64,000 bases of DNA from Bradyrhizobiaceae bacterium (GTDB taxonomy: Bacteria > Pseudomonadota > Alphaproteobacteria > Rhizobiales > Xanthobacteraceae), in contig CP078014.1 of assembly GCA_020544565.1 (NCBI GenBank), forward strand, positions 1,494,574 to 1,558,573, given 5' to 3'. Both the position numbers and the translations under genes were made by a program. Under the pieces are notes generated by a model. The model saw nothing but the letters and a program-made list of their open reading frames with translations. It ran no database searches and had not been told where the DNA came from. Within the stretch, counting starts at the first letter, position 1; every line of letters starts with the position of its first letter. This document shows, one piece after another, positions 39,152 through 48,619 of this stretch.

Positions 39152-39895
39152 TTACGTCATCTGCCCGAGCAGCGCGGCCGCGCCCGACGTAGTCCGGGCG
39201 AGCCGCGTCAACGCCTCGCGGCCGCCCGCCGCATAGGCCGCCGCCGCGCGCAACAGGTCGCGCAACTGCGCCGCCGACCCGGCGTCGAAACGGCACCACG
39301 CGCCGCCGCTCAGCCGAGCGACCTCGCGGAACGCGGCCTCCGCCGCCGGATCATGCCCCTCCTGGAACATGAAGCACGGCACCTTGAGCAGGCCGAGTTC
39401 GCCGGCGGTCGCGCACAGCGCATCGACGTCTTCCTCCATGGCGTCGCCGACGAAGACGATGGCGCGCACGCCCGACGCGATCGCCTCGCGCCGCGCATCG
39501 GACAGCACCCGCCCGATCTGGGTCTGCCCGCCCTCGCAGGTGATCCGACTCATCAGGCGGGCGATCTGCGCAGTGTCCGACAGCCACGGACTGGCGCGGC
39601 ATTCGCTCAAGCCGCGATAATAGACGAGACGCACCGTCAGACCGCCGACGGCGCCCGCCTCGCGAAACATCTCCGCCTGGAGCCGGCACGCCATGTCCCA
39701 GGTCGGCTGGCGGCTGAGCGTGGCGTCGAGGGCGAAAATCAGCCGGCCGCTGCCGGCTTTGCCCGGTGTCATCGCGCGCGCCTTGGCGACGAACGCGGCG
39801 ATATCCGCCGAACTGGACGGCGTCTCGGGCACCGTGTGTCCGCCGCGCGCAACAGGCCGCGTGGTGGATGTGGGATGGGTCGGATCGCGCGTCAT
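39152..39895 (-). CDS. VWA-like domain protein
   Basis: A 247-residue soluble protein. GSGRLIFALDATLSRQPTWD near residue 48 is a von Willebrand A-like first strand, with D-A-T-x-S in place of the D-x-S-x-S MIDAS motif. VRAIVFVGDAMEEDVDALCA near residue 145 is the second core strand. An Ala-rich C-terminal helix region follows. I recall it as conserved beside the J-domain gene in related genomes. The function is unknown; a metal-dependent protein-interaction role is inferred from the fold. Confidence 0.78.
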   Translation of the reverse strand: MTRDPTHPTSTTRPVARGGHTVPETPSSSADIAAFVAKARAMTPGKAGSGRLIFALDATLSRQPTWDMACRLQAEMFREAGAVGGLTVRLVYYRGLSECRASPWLSDTAQIARLMSRITCEGGQTQIGRVLSDARREAIASGVRAIVFVGDAMEEDVDALCATAGELGLLKVPCFMFQEGHDPAAEAAFREVARLSGGAWCRFDAGSAAQLRDLLRAAAAYAAGGREALTRLARTTSGAAALLGQMT

Positions 39896-39966
39896 ACCGG
39901 CTCGCCTCGTGAACGAGCCTTATGTGGAGCCTCGATCTGCGATGGTCAATCCGCGCCGGCGCGGCC

Positions 39967-40149
39967 TCACTCGATCGGCACCGCGAGACGGCCGATCAGT
40001 TCGGCGACTTCCTGCAGCCTGTGGTCGTCGTGCTCGGCCACCGCGCGGGCAAGGCGTGCGACGCATTCGTCGTCGCTGACGGCAACGAGCGGCGGCCGGC
40101 CCATCGGCGGCATGCGGGTCAGAGGCTGGGGGGAGTTGATCGTGACCAT
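39967..40149 (-). CDS. Small conserved protein, unknown function
   Basis: A 60-residue protein starting MVTINSPQPLTRMPPMGRPP, with a C-terminal amphipathic helix pair (ECVARLARAVAEHDDHRLQE). The start at 40149 is chosen because GAGGTG lies six bases before it; an ATG nine bases upstream lacks this. It is soluble, with a proline-rich head. No function is recognised. It stands alone between the VWA and hydrolase genes. Confidence 0.6.
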   Translation of the reverse strand: MVTINSPQPLTRMPPMGRPPLVAVSDDECVARLARAVAEHDDHRLQEVAELIGRLAVPIE

Positions 40150-40328
40150 GGCTATCACCTCATTCGCGATCCGGACGAACTCAACGAAGCAGAAGTCATG
40201 CCATCGGATTCATAGGCCGGATCGGAAACGCAGGCTCGCCAAAAGCGAGCCGCCCCGATGCATTTCACGCAAACGTGCGAACGACGACCGAGCTTCGCCG
40301 GCCCGGCGTCCCAGTCTGCAGATGTCGT

Positions 40329-41177
40329 TTAGCGCTTGGCGGGCGCGGCCTGCGCCACCGATCCGGGCTCCGGCACCACGATCTTGTTGGTGTCGACCGG
40401 TGCGAGCTTGCTGTCATCGGCCAGGAATTTGTCGAGTACGCCCTGAATCGAGGTCTTCACCTTGTCGGGTCCGCGATCGCTCATGTCGGTGTGCTGGAAA
40501 TCGGTATTCACCACCGTGATGCCGGACTCCTCGCAGGTTGCGGTATCCGGCACGACGCCGGGATCCGTCTTGAAGACGGGATCGGCGGAGCGGAACGACA
40601 GGATCTTGAACTTGCCCTGGGTGAGGAACGGCACGCGCAGATTGTCGAGCGTGACCACCTTCTTCACGGCATCAGGATGGGTCTTGGCGAAATACATCGA
40701 GATGTCGCCGCCATTGGAATGCCCGACCAGCGTCAGATGATGATAGTTGGCGTTCGGCTCGATCTTCTTCATCTGTGCGATGGCGAACTCGATGTTCGCC
40801 ACGCCGCGCTCATAGACCGGCAGGCGGCCGACATACAGTTCGCCGACCTTGGTCACCAGCGGCGGATCGGTGTCCAGATCGTGCTGGATGCTGATCGTCA
40901 GATAGCCGCGCGCGGCAAGCACGTTGGCGAGGAACGAATATTCGGTGAACTTCACGGTATTGCCGTGATTGACGATGGCCACCGGCAGATCGCCCATGCC
41001 GGCATCGGCGCGCATCTCCCGGTCGCGCCGCACGGCGACGGCAACCTGGACCGGGCGATTGCGCGCGACATCGTAGAACGTCAGCGTCTCGTGACGAATA
41101 GCCCACTTGCTGGCGGTCAGATACCCGACCACCACAATGACCAACAGACCAAGCAGGACGAAAATTCCGCGCTTCAT
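40329..41177 (-). CDS. Membrane-anchored alpha/beta hydrolase
   Basis: A 282-residue protein with an N-terminal signal anchor (IFVLLGLLVIVVVGYLTAS) and an alpha/beta-hydrolase fold. The oxyanion strand is LPVAIVNHGNTVKFTEYSFL, the nucleophile elbow LTLVGHSNGGDISMYF carries G-H-S-N-G-G, and the late catalytic His is in FQHTDMSD. It is exported to the periplasmic face. The substrate is unknown. The ATG at 41177 has GAGGA upstream. Esterase or lipase-like roles are equally possible. Confidence 0.82.
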   Translation of the reverse strand: MKRGIFVLLGLLVIVVVGYLTASKWAIRHETLTFYDVARNRPVQVAVAVRRDREMRADAGMGDLPVAIVNHGNTVKFTEYSFLANVLAARGYLTISIQHDLDTDPPLVTKVGELYVGRLPVYERGVANIEFAIAQMKKIEPNANYHHLTLVGHSNGGDISMYFAKTHPDAVKKVVTLDNLRVPFLTQGKFKILSFRSADPVFKTDPGVVPDTATCEESGITVVNTDFQHTDMSDRGPDKVKTSIQGVLDKFLADDSKLAPVDTNKIVVPEPGSVAQAAPAKR

Positions 41178-41602
41178 CGTGTCCTCGATCACCGGAAACC
41201 GGTCCGCATGCGTCACACGCAGACGCAACCAACCCGGCCGTTCAGAAACTCGTAAAAACTCTCATCCTTGTCCAGCCGGATCGCGACAGCCTGACGACAG
41301 GGCAATGACAGCGCCTTCAATCAGCCCGTCCCCGTTCCGCCATTTTGTGCGATGCATCAAACATGCCAGTTTTTCTTCCACCATTTATGTGGTGAGGCAA
41401 ACGGGCGAATCCACGGCGGAGAAGCCCCCTATCGCAAATAAACCATCATCGGGAACGGCGCTCCGGCCGCACCCATGCCCGAAAATCCGGATTTTCCGGT
41501 CGTGCCGATATCAGCGCGCACGGCCGCGATGCCGTTGGCGGCGCGCGGCGTTGTTGGTAGTGTCGCGCCCCCGCCCGTTTCAAGTTCCAGACAACGCCAC
41601 CC
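41178..41602. other. Intergenic region with a perfect 16-base palindrome before panC
   Basis: The 425 bases between the divergent hydrolase and panC hold no convincing gene. The one structured element is GAAAATCCGGATTTTC at 41481-41496, a perfect palindrome ending about 106 bases before the panC ATG. A weaker CCAC-N7-GTGG dyad lies near 41380-41394. The palindrome may be an operator. Confidence 0.5.
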
Positions 41603-42451
41603 ATGACCCAGCCCCTGATCGCACGCACGCTTCAGTCCCTTCATCGCGCCCGCGCCGAACTCGGCAAACGCAACGCCACCGTGGCGCTGGTGCCGACCAT
41701 GGGCGCGCTCCATGACGGCCATATCTCGCTGGTCCGCCTCGCCCGGCGGCGCGCGAAGAAGGTCGTGGTCTCGATCTTCGTCAACCCGACCCAGTTCGCC
41801 GCCCACGAGGATCTCGGTTCCTATCCGCGCACCTGGAAGGCCGATCTGGCCAAGCTGGCGGCCGAAGGCGTCGACCTGATCTGGCATCCCGATGCCAAAA
41901 CCATGTATCCGGACGGGTTCGCGACCCGTGTCGCACCCGAAGGCCCCGCCCTCGCCGGATTGGAAGACCGCTTCCGCCCGCACTTCTTCGGCGGCGTCGC
42001 CACCGTGGTCACCAAGCTGTTCACCCAGGTGCGGCCGGACATGGCGCTGTTCGGCGAGAAGGACTTCCAGCAGCTCAAGGTGGTGACGCGGATGGCGCGC
42101 GACCTCGACCTCGGGGTGAAGGTGATCGGCGGCGCCATCGTGCGCGAGCGCGACGGTCTCGCGATGTCGTCGCGCAACGTCTATCTCTCGCCGGAAGAAC
42201 GCAGCACCGCGCCGGTGCTGTTCCGCACGCTCAAGGAGACGGCGAAGCGGCTGCGCGGCGGCGACCGCTTCAACGCCGCCCTCGCCGACGGCGCGGAAGC
42301 CATCGGCCGCACCGGCTTCGTGGTCGATTATCTCGAAGCGCGCCACGCCGAAACCCTCGCTCCGGTCGCCTCGGTCAAGGAAGGTCCGGTGCGGCTTCTG
42401 GTGGCGGCGAAACTCGGCACCACCCGCCTGATCGACAACATCCGGGTCTAA
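41603..42451 (+). CDS. panC: Pantothenate synthetase
   Basis: A 282-residue enzyme condensing pantoate and beta-alanine with ATP hydrolysis. [20 protein letters not shown] carries the H-x-G-H adenylate motif, [10 protein letters not shown] follows near residue 58, [20 protein letters not shown] is the G-E-K-D motif and [13 protein letters not shown] the flexible loop motif. It is followed by a convergent DUF1489 gene 9 bases away. panB is not beside it. Confidence 0.96.
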   Translation: MTQPLIARTLQSLHRARAELGKRNATVALVPTMGALHDGHISLVRLARRRAKKVVVSIFVNPTQFAAHEDLGSYPRTWKADLAKLAAEGVDLIWHPDAKTMYPDGFATRVAPEGPALAGLEDRFRPHFFGGVATVVTKLFTQVRPDMALFGEKDFQQLKVVTRMARDLDLGVKVIGGAIVRERDGLAMSSRNVYLSPEERSTAPVLFRTLKETAKRLRGGDRFNAALADGAEAIGRTGFVVDYLEARHAETLAPVASVKEGPVRLLVAAKLGTTRLIDNIRV

Positions 42452-42460
42452 GCGCGAGGT

Positions 42461-42898
42461 TTACAGCAGCCCGAGTTCGCGCAGCTCGCGGCGCATCGGC
42501 TCCGGCATGGCGGCGACGCTTTCCGCCGCCTTGCCAAGGTCCGGCGGCGCGCTTTTCGGATCGAAATAGCGCCAGCCCTGAAACGGCCGCATCGGGCGCG
42601 GCGACACCGGGATCAGCTTCGGCTCCATGATAAGCCGGCAGCGGCCGATGCCGTCCTTGTCGCGAAACGGCTCGATGCCGCACAGCTTCTCCCGCGCGGC
42701 GATCTCACCCTTGATGACCCAGTAGATCGATCCGCCGTCGAGCAGTTCGTCGACGCGCTTCGGCACCATCCGGGTGATGTGGATATGGCGCGGCGGCTGC
42801 CCCTTGGCCTTGTGCTGGCGCACGCGCTCGGCGATCCAGCCCTTCAGGTCCTTGACCGAGGTCGCGCCGACACTGAGCTTGATGAGATGAAGCGGCAT
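42461..42898 (-). CDS. DUF1489 family protein
   Basis: A 145-residue soluble protein, MPLHLIKLSVGATSVKDLKG with HIHITRMVPKRVDELLDGGS, I-Y-W-V-I-K-G near residue 60 and RLIMEPKLIPVSPRPMRPFQ. This matches the alphaproteobacterial DUF1489 family, of unknown function. The start at 42898 fits homologues; six codons of open frame upstream are ignored. It is convergent with panC. Confidence 0.88.
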   Translation of the reverse strand: MPLHLIKLSVGATSVKDLKGWIAERVRQHKAKGQPPRHIHITRMVPKRVDELLDGGSIYWVIKGEIAAREKLCGIEPFRDKDGIGRCRLIMEPKLIPVSPRPMRPFQGWRYFDPKSAPPDLGKAAESVAAMPEPMRRELRELGLL

Positions 42899-42957
42899 GG
42901 TCCGACGGCTACGCAAGCGCGATCATAACACCGCACGCGGCATCGCGCGCGCGGCGA

Positions 42958-43944
42958 TCAGTTATCATCGCTCTCCGCGGGAGGTGCAAGCTGCACCGGC
43001 GCTTGTGCACGCGATTTCTGCGGCGCGGGTTTTTGCGCCGCAGGTTTCTTCGGCGCGGCCGGCGCAGGCGCAGCGTTGCTGGCGGCGGCCGCCGCCGGCG
43101 ACGGACGCACGGGGGCCGGCTCCGCCGCGCGGTGAGCGGCCTGAGAGCCCTGCGCCGACGGCTCGGGCGTCATGATGTTGACCGGCGGGATCGAGGCCGC
43201 GCTGGGGAAATCGCCGGACATCGGCCGCCCCGTCGGCATTGACGGAGCCAGCGCCGCGGCCGGGACCGATGCGTTTTCAGCTGCGACAGGCGGTACGGAT
43301 GCCACGCCCCATGCCGGCGCATACCGCGCCACCAGACTGTCGTAGCGATGATCATCCATGTTCGACGAGATCTGCGCCGAATTGGTGAGGTATTGGAAGA
43401 ACGGGCACGGCGACGCCAGGGTACAGCCGTCGCGGGTGGTCAGGACCTGCGCCACCAGACCATAGCGGTCGCGCTCGATGGTCCGGCGCAAGGCATTGAG
43501 TTCCGGGGGCACGGCCTCGTGCGCCGCCGCAGCGCTCCCGAACGAGGCCAGCCGGGACATCTGGGCCGCGGCATAGGACACCCCCGCCGCCAGCGAATCG
43601 GCCGACGCGAACAGCGATTTCTCGCAGGCGTTTTCAACGGTATCTCCAGCGAGCCCGTCGAGGCACGCCAGCGCCGGCAACGACGCGGAGGCGTGCGCAC
43701 CCGGCGACGTTCCGGCGGCCGGCAGCGCACCGCCCCCCGATGCCCGCATCATGGTGGCGACCGCAATGCCGATAGCCAGGAGGGTGATGACCGTGAGCGC
43801 CCCGTTCGCGACCGATCGCTCGGCACGGAACAGCGTCACCATCAGCACGATGGCAAAGACGCCGGCCGCCAGAAGCGTCAACCACATCGGCAGGCTCTGA
43901 GATTGCCAGAAATTCTCGATAGAGGTCGCCAATGCCCGGTTCAT
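42958..43944 (-). CDS. Two-helix membrane protein with long Ala/Pro tail, unknown function
   Basis: A 328-residue protein. Two N-terminal helices (SLPMWLTLLAAGVFAIVLMV and N-G-A-L-T-V-I-T-L-L-A-I-G-I-A-V) precede a periplasmic domain with conserved cysteines (L-P-A-L-A-C-L-D-G-L, E-N-A-C-E-K and G-C-T-L-A-S-P-C-P). An Ala/Pro/Lys-rich low-complexity tail begins near residue 230. I recall similar genes in Bradyrhizobium relatives as hypothetical proteins. The four cysteines suggest disulfides in the periplasm. The function is unknown. Confidence 0.7.
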   Translation of the reverse strand: MNRALATSIENFWQSQSLPMWLTLLAAGVFAIVLMVTLFRAERSVANGALTVITLLAIGIAVATMMRASGGGALPAAGTSPGAHASASLPALACLDGLAGDTVENACEKSLFASADSLAAGVSYAAAQMSRLASFGSAAAAHEAVPPELNALRRTIERDRYGLVAQVLTTRDGCTLASPCPFFQYLTNSAQISSNMDDHRYDSLVARYAPAWGVASVPPVAAENASVPAAALAPSMPTGRPMSGDFPSAASIPPVNIMTPEPSAQGSQAAHRAAEPAPVRPSPAAAAASNAAPAPAAPKKPAAQKPAPQKSRAQAPVQLAPPAESDDN

Positions 43945-44014
43945 GCGCGATCCTTATGGGTGCGAACCAGACCAAGCGCCGCAACCGCGGCGAAATTCCG
44001 TCAGGCCGGAGACG

Positions 44015-44209
44015 TCAGGCCGTGACGAGCTGGCTTTCCTTCGCGACGCGCTCGAAGGCTTCCGTCGAACTCTTGATGCGGTACTGGCAGTCGTCACCAT
44101 CGGTCGGCAGCAGGCGGATGACCTCGTAGGTTCCGCTCGCGGCTGGCCGCGCCACGTTGCTGGCAGTGAAATAGACAGTCTCTCCGACGACGTATTTGTG
44201 CTTCAACAC
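44015..44209 (-). CDS. Small conserved SH3-like beta protein, unknown function
   Basis: A 64-residue protein of beta character, with F-x-V-G-(x)-T-V-Y-F-T-A near its start, A-A-S-G-T-Y-E-V-I-R-L-L-P and ERVAKESQLVTA at the end. The pattern of a short barrel that senses charge or ligand recurs in related genomes, where it is annotated as hypothetical. The region 44210-44489 downstream toward the DUF937 gene is AT-rich and holds no gene. Confidence 0.68.
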   Translation of the reverse strand: MLKHKYVVGETVYFTASNVARPAASGTYEVIRLLPTDGDDCQYRIKSSTEAFERVAKESQLVTA

Positions 44210-44489
44210 CCTGCTCCATCACGCTTACGCGCATTCGCGGGCCTGCCGTTTTCCCGGTTTGGCCAGTTTGACGCCCGCAGGCGTATAACACAGGGAGGCC
44301 CTCTTTGGCCAGATAAACCGGGACCCGCGGTTAAGCGATATAATAAAGTAATATCAAATAATTAGGCGGGTTCCAGGGGCATTGCACGCAGGTCAGGGCA
44401 GGGATCGGCTAATGCAACGCCGCAATTTCGCCTCGCATTAGCGAAACAGCCATTTTCCCGGAAATGACAGGGCGTTAGCCCGATTCCGC

Positions 44490-44855
44490 TCACGCCGCAG
44501 GGGGCAGCGCACCATCGGGGCTGGCCTTGTCGACGGCATCCGGCAGAACCTGAGCCAGAACCGCGGACAACTGATCCGCCGGAATGCCGAAACGAACGGC
44601 AAGCTGGCGCACCGTATCGCTGCCCAGCACCTCCTGAAGCTGGTGCGCGCTGATCGGCAGGTTCTGGCCGGTTCCAATCCACGACTTGACCTGATCGCCG
44701 AGCCCGGCCTGCTCCAGCTTGGCCACGATGGCGGCAAGGCCGCCCTGCCCGCCATTGCCCAGGACCTCGCCCAGCACCGCCGGAACGACGCCCGCTTCGA
44801 GCTCGCCGGCGGCCCTCGACGCCATCACGCTCGTCAGCATATCCAGAATTCCCAT
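44490..44855 (-). CDS. YidB/DUF937 family protein
   Basis: A 121-residue protein, MGILDMLTSVMASRAAGELE with VLGNGGQGGLAAIVAKLEQA, SWIGTGQNLPISAHQLQEVL and FGIPADQLSAVLAQVLPDAV. This is the YidB-like DUF937 pattern. The function is unknown; the fold is all-alpha. The ATG at 44855 has GAGG eight bases before it. It stands alone, upstream of the glutathione transferase gene's 3' end. Confidence 0.85.
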   Translation of the reverse strand: MGILDMLTSVMASRAAGELEAGVVPAVLGEVLGNGGQGGLAAIVAKLEQAGLGDQVKSWIGTGQNLPISAHQLQEVLGSDTVRQLAVRFGIPADQLSAVLAQVLPDAVDKASPDGALPPAA

Positions 44856-44947
44856 GGTCACATCCTCATTGACCGCTGTTCGCCAGAGCCAAGCGCCGAT
44901 CCTGCGGCAGCGTCAAGCACTGGCGCGGGCACATTTTCGCGAGCGTT

Positions 44948-45604
44948 TCAATCGATCTCGAAGCGGTCGATGAGCAGCGTTTCCGCCAGCGCCGCTTCGG
45001 TCCATTCCCGGAACGCCGCATTCGCCTGCATCGTCTCCATATAGGCGCGCACCGGCGGCGTCACCGCGATGTCATAGAGCCGGAAGCGATGGACCACCGG
45101 CGCGAACATCGCGTCCGCCCCGGTGAAGGCGCCGAACAGATACGGGCCGTCCTTGCCGTAGCGCTCCCGGCACTCGGTCCAGATCTGCTGGATGCGGGCG
45201 ACATTGGCCTGCGCCTCGCCGGAGATCTGCCTGGCACGGACCGGGCGGTGGATGTTCATGCCGCACTCCGTGCGCAGCGGCACGAAGCCGGAATGCATTT
45301 CGGCCGAGACCGAGCGTGCATGGGCGCGGGCAGCCATGTCCTTCGGCCACAGCCCCGCCTGCGGGAACCGGTCGTTGGCATATTCGATGATCGCCAGCGA
45401 ATCCCACACCGTGAGATCGCCATCGATCAAGGCCGGGACCTTGCCGGAACGGGTCACGCCGAGAATGCGATTCTTGTCCGCCTCGCCGGTATAAAGCGGG
45501 ATCAGGATTTCCTCGAAGGCGATGCCCGCGCCGCGCAGCGCCACCCACGGCCGCATCGACCACGACGAATAGTTCTTGTTGCCGATCACGAGCGTCAAAG
45601 CCAT
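44948..45604 (-). CDS. Glutathione S-transferase family protein
   Basis: A 218-residue GST. The thioredoxin-fold domain starts MALTLVIGNKNYSSWSMRPW, where the serine pair near residue 12 is the likely glutathione-activating position. TRSGKVPALIDGDLTVWDSL carries the cis-Pro and Glu/Asp-Ser glutathione site. The C-terminal helical domain ends TLLIDRFEID. It is probably Zeta/Beta-like in use, the substrate unknown. AGGAGA precedes the ATG at 45604. It diverges from the DUF599 gene. Confidence 0.9.
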   Translation of the reverse strand: MALTLVIGNKNYSSWSMRPWVALRGAGIAFEEILIPLYTGEADKNRILGVTRSGKVPALIDGDLTVWDSLAIIEYANDRFPQAGLWPKDMAARAHARSVSAEMHSGFVPLRTECGMNIHRPVRARQISGEAQANVARIQQIWTECRERYGKDGPYLFGAFTGADAMFAPVVHRFRLYDIAVTPPVRAYMETMQANAAFREWTEAALAETLLIDRFEID

Positions 45605-45740
45605 CGCCGGATTCTCCTGTGTCGCGCGGTTTTGCCATGGCCGGAGCGGCGCAGGCAACCCGCGCCCAGGTTGCCAAAGCGCTTCGCGCGGGACTATGGC
45701 TTGCGTTATCGTGGCGCGATCATCCGGAAGGCATGCAACC

Positions 45741-46421
45741 GTGGGCCCGCTGACCACCATCGACGCCGTGGCGATCGCGCTATTCGTGTCCGCGTGGGGC
45801 ATCTACGCCATCACGCTGGAACGCACCCGCCATGGCCGCAACAGCCTGAGCGCGCGGATGAACATCTATCGCGAGGTATGGATGCGCCGCGTTCTCGACC
45901 GCGAGGCGCGCATGGTCGATCTCCAAATCATGGCCTCGCTGCAGAACGGCACGGCGTTCTTCGCCTCCACGACGCTGCTGGCGATCGGCGGCGGCCTGAC
46001 GCTGCTGCGCTCGACCAGCGAGGCGATGTCGGTGCTTTCGACCCTGCCATTCAGCATTTCGAACTCGCCCGCGCTGTGGGAAGTGAAATGCGTCGGGCTG
46101 GTGGTGATTTTCGTCTACGCGTTTTTCAAATTCGCCTGGGCCTATCGCCTGTTCAACTATGTGGCGATCCTGCTCGGGGCGATGCCGTTCGCGGACAAGC
46201 GCGACACGCCGGAAGCGCAGGCGCACGTCATGCGCACGACGCGGCTGTTCCAGTCCGCCGGCCGCCACTTCAATCGCGGGCAGCGCGCCTTCCTGTTCGC
46301 TCTCGGCTATCTCGGCTGGTTCATCAGTCCATGGCTGCTGATCGCCACCACCATCGCCGTGGTCGTGGTGATCTGGCGTCGCCAGTTCGATTCCGACGCG
46401 TGGCGCGCGATGGTCAAATGA
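45741..46421 (+). CDS. DUF599 family membrane protein
   Basis: A 226-residue protein with four helices: DAVAIALFVSAWGIYAITLE, TAFFASTTLLAIGGGLTLL, a third near residue 115 (VGLVVIFVYAFFKFAWAYRL) and a C-terminal one (ISPWLLIATTIAVVVVIWRR). The conserved R-x-x-W motif follows the first helix (NIYREVWMRRVLDREARMVD). The DUF599 function is unknown. The start is taken as the GTG at 45741, with GGAAGG upstream. It overlaps the next gene by ATGA. Confidence 0.85.
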   Translation: MGPLTTIDAVAIALFVSAWGIYAITLERTRHGRNSLSARMNIYREVWMRRVLDREARMVDLQIMASLQNGTAFFASTTLLAIGGGLTLLRSTSEAMSVLSTLPFSISNSPALWEVKCVGLVVIFVYAFFKFAWAYRLFNYVAILLGAMPFADKRDTPEAQAHVMRTTRLFQSAGRHFNRGQRAFLFALGYLGWFISPWLLIATTIAVVVVIWRRQFDSDAWRAMVK

Positions 46422-46741
46422 AGCGGCCGCTTGCCGCGCGGCCGCGGATGGGTCATGGCATGGGCATGACCCAATCCGATTCGAAAGCCCTCGCCGGCGG
46501 CGCGCTCGACGACGCCATTCTCGCCCTGCTGGCGAAGACCGGCGGCAAGACCCTGAGCGCGCCGGAGATCGCCCACGCCATCACCGACGGCGCGGACTGG
46601 CACGGCCTGCTGGTGCCGATCCGCAGGTCCGCGGTGGCGCTGGCGCAGGCCGGCCGCCTCGTGATCTACCGCAAGGGCAAGCCTGCCGATCCGAACGACT
46701 TCCGCGGCGTCTATCGCCTCGGCCTGCCCCGGCACGATTAG
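46418..46741 (+). CDS. DUF3253 family protein
   Basis: A 107-residue winged-helix-like protein. The family core DDAILALLAKTGGKTLSAPE, IRRSAVALAQAGRLVIYRKG and K-P-A-D-P-N-D-F-R-G-V-Y-R-L match DUF3253. The function is unknown. The start at 46418 overlaps the DUF599 stop (ATGA), so the two genes are translationally coupled; an ATG at 46466 is the alternative. Its stop overlaps the convergent YdcF-like gene by four bases. Confidence 0.82.
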   Translation: MKRPLAARPRMGHGMGMTQSDSKALAGGALDDAILALLAKTGGKTLSAPEIAHAITDGADWHGLLVPIRRSAVALAQAGRLVIYRKGKPADPNDFRGVYRLGLPRHD

Positions 46742-47544
46742 CTGGCCCGGCGCGGCCCCGGAAACAGTTCGCTGCTGCGCCCTGTCAGCCAATAGGCGAT
46801 CAGGCCGATCCATTCGTGAACGGCGACGTCGCTGCGCGCGAGCCCGGCGCTGGCGGAACCGAATGGCGTCCACGCGTCGCTCCAGCCGCGGGTGCGCCAG
46901 TCCACCGGATAGGCTTCGACCTCAAAACCGACCTTGCGGAACGCGCCGACGGCCCGCGGCATGTGAAAGGCCGAGGTCACCAGGAGCCAGCGCTCGCCCG
47001 GTTTCGGCGCCACCAGTTCGCGCGTGAACGCGGCATTCTCCGCCGTGGTGCGGGATTCGCTCTCGAGCACGATACGGTTGCGGGCGGTGCCAAAATCCTC
47101 CAGCAGATCGCCGGCGATCGGCGCCTCGGGTACGGACTCCCCGATCAGGTTGTTGCTGCCACCGCTGAACACGATCCGCGCCGCCGGAAAGCGCCGCGCC
47201 AGTTGCAGCATCGCCACGATCCGCTCGGCCGACGCGTCCATCTCCAGCGATCCCCGCGCCTGGCTGCGCTCGGAATCGATCGCGCCGCCCAGCACGATGA
47301 TGCCGTCCGGCGCGCGGCCCTGCGCCTGCCACGCCGGAAACCGCTCGCTCAGTGGCAACAGCAGCCAGTTGCCGAGCGGTGAATAGGCCAGCACCAGCAG
47401 CGCCAGCACACCGGCGATCAGGATACGCGTTCCGGCGTCATGAAACCGCGTGGCCAGCAGCAGCACGCCGAGCGCGCACAGCATCGCTACCGCGTTTGAC
47501 GGCACGACGAAAAAGCCGAGAAGTCTGGACAGGCCGAAAAACAT
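46738..47544 (-). CDS. YdcF/ElyC-like DUF218 membrane protein
   Basis: A 268-residue protein with two N-terminal helices (residues 5-60) and a DUF218 domain: APDGIIVLGGAIDSERSQAR, ARIVFSGGSNNLIGESVPEA, the conserved ESESRTTAENAAFTRELV, and WLLVTSAFHMPRAVGAFRKV. The family includes ElyC and SanA, implicated in envelope integrity and lipid-carrier homeostasis. No catalytic partner is adjacent. It is exported as a membrane protein facing the periplasm. Confidence 0.88.
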   Translation of the reverse strand: MFFGLSRLLGFFVVPSNAVAMLCALGVLLLATRFHDAGTRILIAGVLALLVLAYSPLGNWLLLPLSERFPAWQAQGRAPDGIIVLGGAIDSERSQARGSLEMDASAERIVAMLQLARRFPAARIVFSGGSNNLIGESVPEAPIAGDLLEDFGTARNRIVLESESRTTAENAAFTRELVAPKPGERWLLVTSAFHMPRAVGAFRKVGFEVEAYPVDWRTRGWSDAWTPFGSASAGLARSDVAVHEWIGLIAYWLTGRSSELFPGPRRAS

Positions 47545-47576
47545 GATCCCCTGAATGGCCGGTCAGCGGCGCAAGA

Positions 47577-48395
47577 TCAATCCCACTGCGGTGCGAAGGC
47601 ACCGTTGACGAGGCGGCCGGCGCGCGACCCCATGGCGAAGATCTCGCTCATCTCCGCGTCGGTGAGGGTGAAATCGAACACATCGATATTCTCCGACAGG
47701 CGCTCGACCTTCGACGTGCGCGGGATCGCCACGACATCCTGTTGCACCAGCCAGCGCAGGCAGACCTGCGCCGCCGTCTTGCCATGGTGCGCGCCGATCC
47801 GCTTCAGCGCCTCGGATTCCTTGAAGCGACCCTTGGCCACCGGACTATAGGCCACCACCGCCAGCCCATCGGCGCGGCAGGCCGCCAGCACCTTGGCCTG
47901 GTCGAGAAAGGGATGATACTCGACCTGATTGCACACCAGCGGCGCCGGCGACTTGGCCACCGCCTCCTCGATCAGCGCCACGGTGAAATTGGACACGCCG
48001 ACGTGGCGGGTGAGGCCGAGTTGTTGAGCCTGCGCCAGCGCGCCCAGCGTCTCCTCCAGCGGCACCTGCGGATTGGGCCAGTGCAGCAGCAGCAGATCGA
48101 CCTCGGTCAGGCGCAACCGCGCCAGGCTCTCCTTGGCCGAGCGCAACAGATCGTTGGGCGCGAAATGAGTGGACCACACCTTCGTCGTCAGGAAGATATC
48201 GGCGCGCCGCACACCCGAGGCGCGCACGCCATCGCCGACCTCACGCTCGTTCTCGTAGATCTGTGCGGTGTCGACATGGCGATAACCGAGGCGGAGCGCC
48301 TGCTCGACGATGCGCGCGCAGGCCGACCCCTGCAATTCCCACGTCCCGAGGCCGATGGCCGGAATGTTCGCGCCGTTCGCCGCAACGCTGTGCAT
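47577..48395 (-). CDS. Aldo/keto reductase (DkgB-like)
   Basis: A 272-residue NADPH-dependent reductase of the AKR5 type. The tetrad is visible: Asp and Tyr in YRHVDTAQIYENEREVGDGV, Lys in FLTTKVWSTHF and His in DLLLLHWPNPQVPLEET. The cofactor loop is VAIPRTSKVERLSENIDVFD. Such enzymes reduce 2,5-diketo-D-gluconate or methylglyoxal; the exact substrate is open. It diverges from the tandem deacetylases by a 224-base spacer. Confidence 0.93.
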   Translation of the reverse strand: MHSVAANGANIPAIGLGTWELQGSACARIVEQALRLGYRHVDTAQIYENEREVGDGVRASGVRRADIFLTTKVWSTHFAPNDLLRSAKESLARLRLTEVDLLLLHWPNPQVPLEETLGALAQAQQLGLTRHVGVSNFTVALIEEAVAKSPAPLVCNQVEYHPFLDQAKVLAACRADGLAVVAYSPVAKGRFKESEALKRIGAHHGKTAAQVCLRWLVQQDVVAIPRTSKVERLSENIDVFDFTLTDAEMSEIFAMGSRAGRLVNGAFAPQWD

Positions 48396-48619
48396 GTCAT
48401 GTCCGTTCTGCTGAAGCGGGTCCCGCCCGCATCATGGGCCGCCGGGGCCCGGGTTGTGAAGCCCCCATGATCGCCTGCAAAAAGGCGGAATTTCCGTCTT
48501 GAACCCTCGCGGGGAACAGGACGACAAAACCCGGCGGATTTGCGTGCACGCGTGGGAATCGACAGCGCAAAACGCGATGCTAGAAGTGCGCGGCCGTTGA
48601 GCCCGTGTGAGGATCGTTG

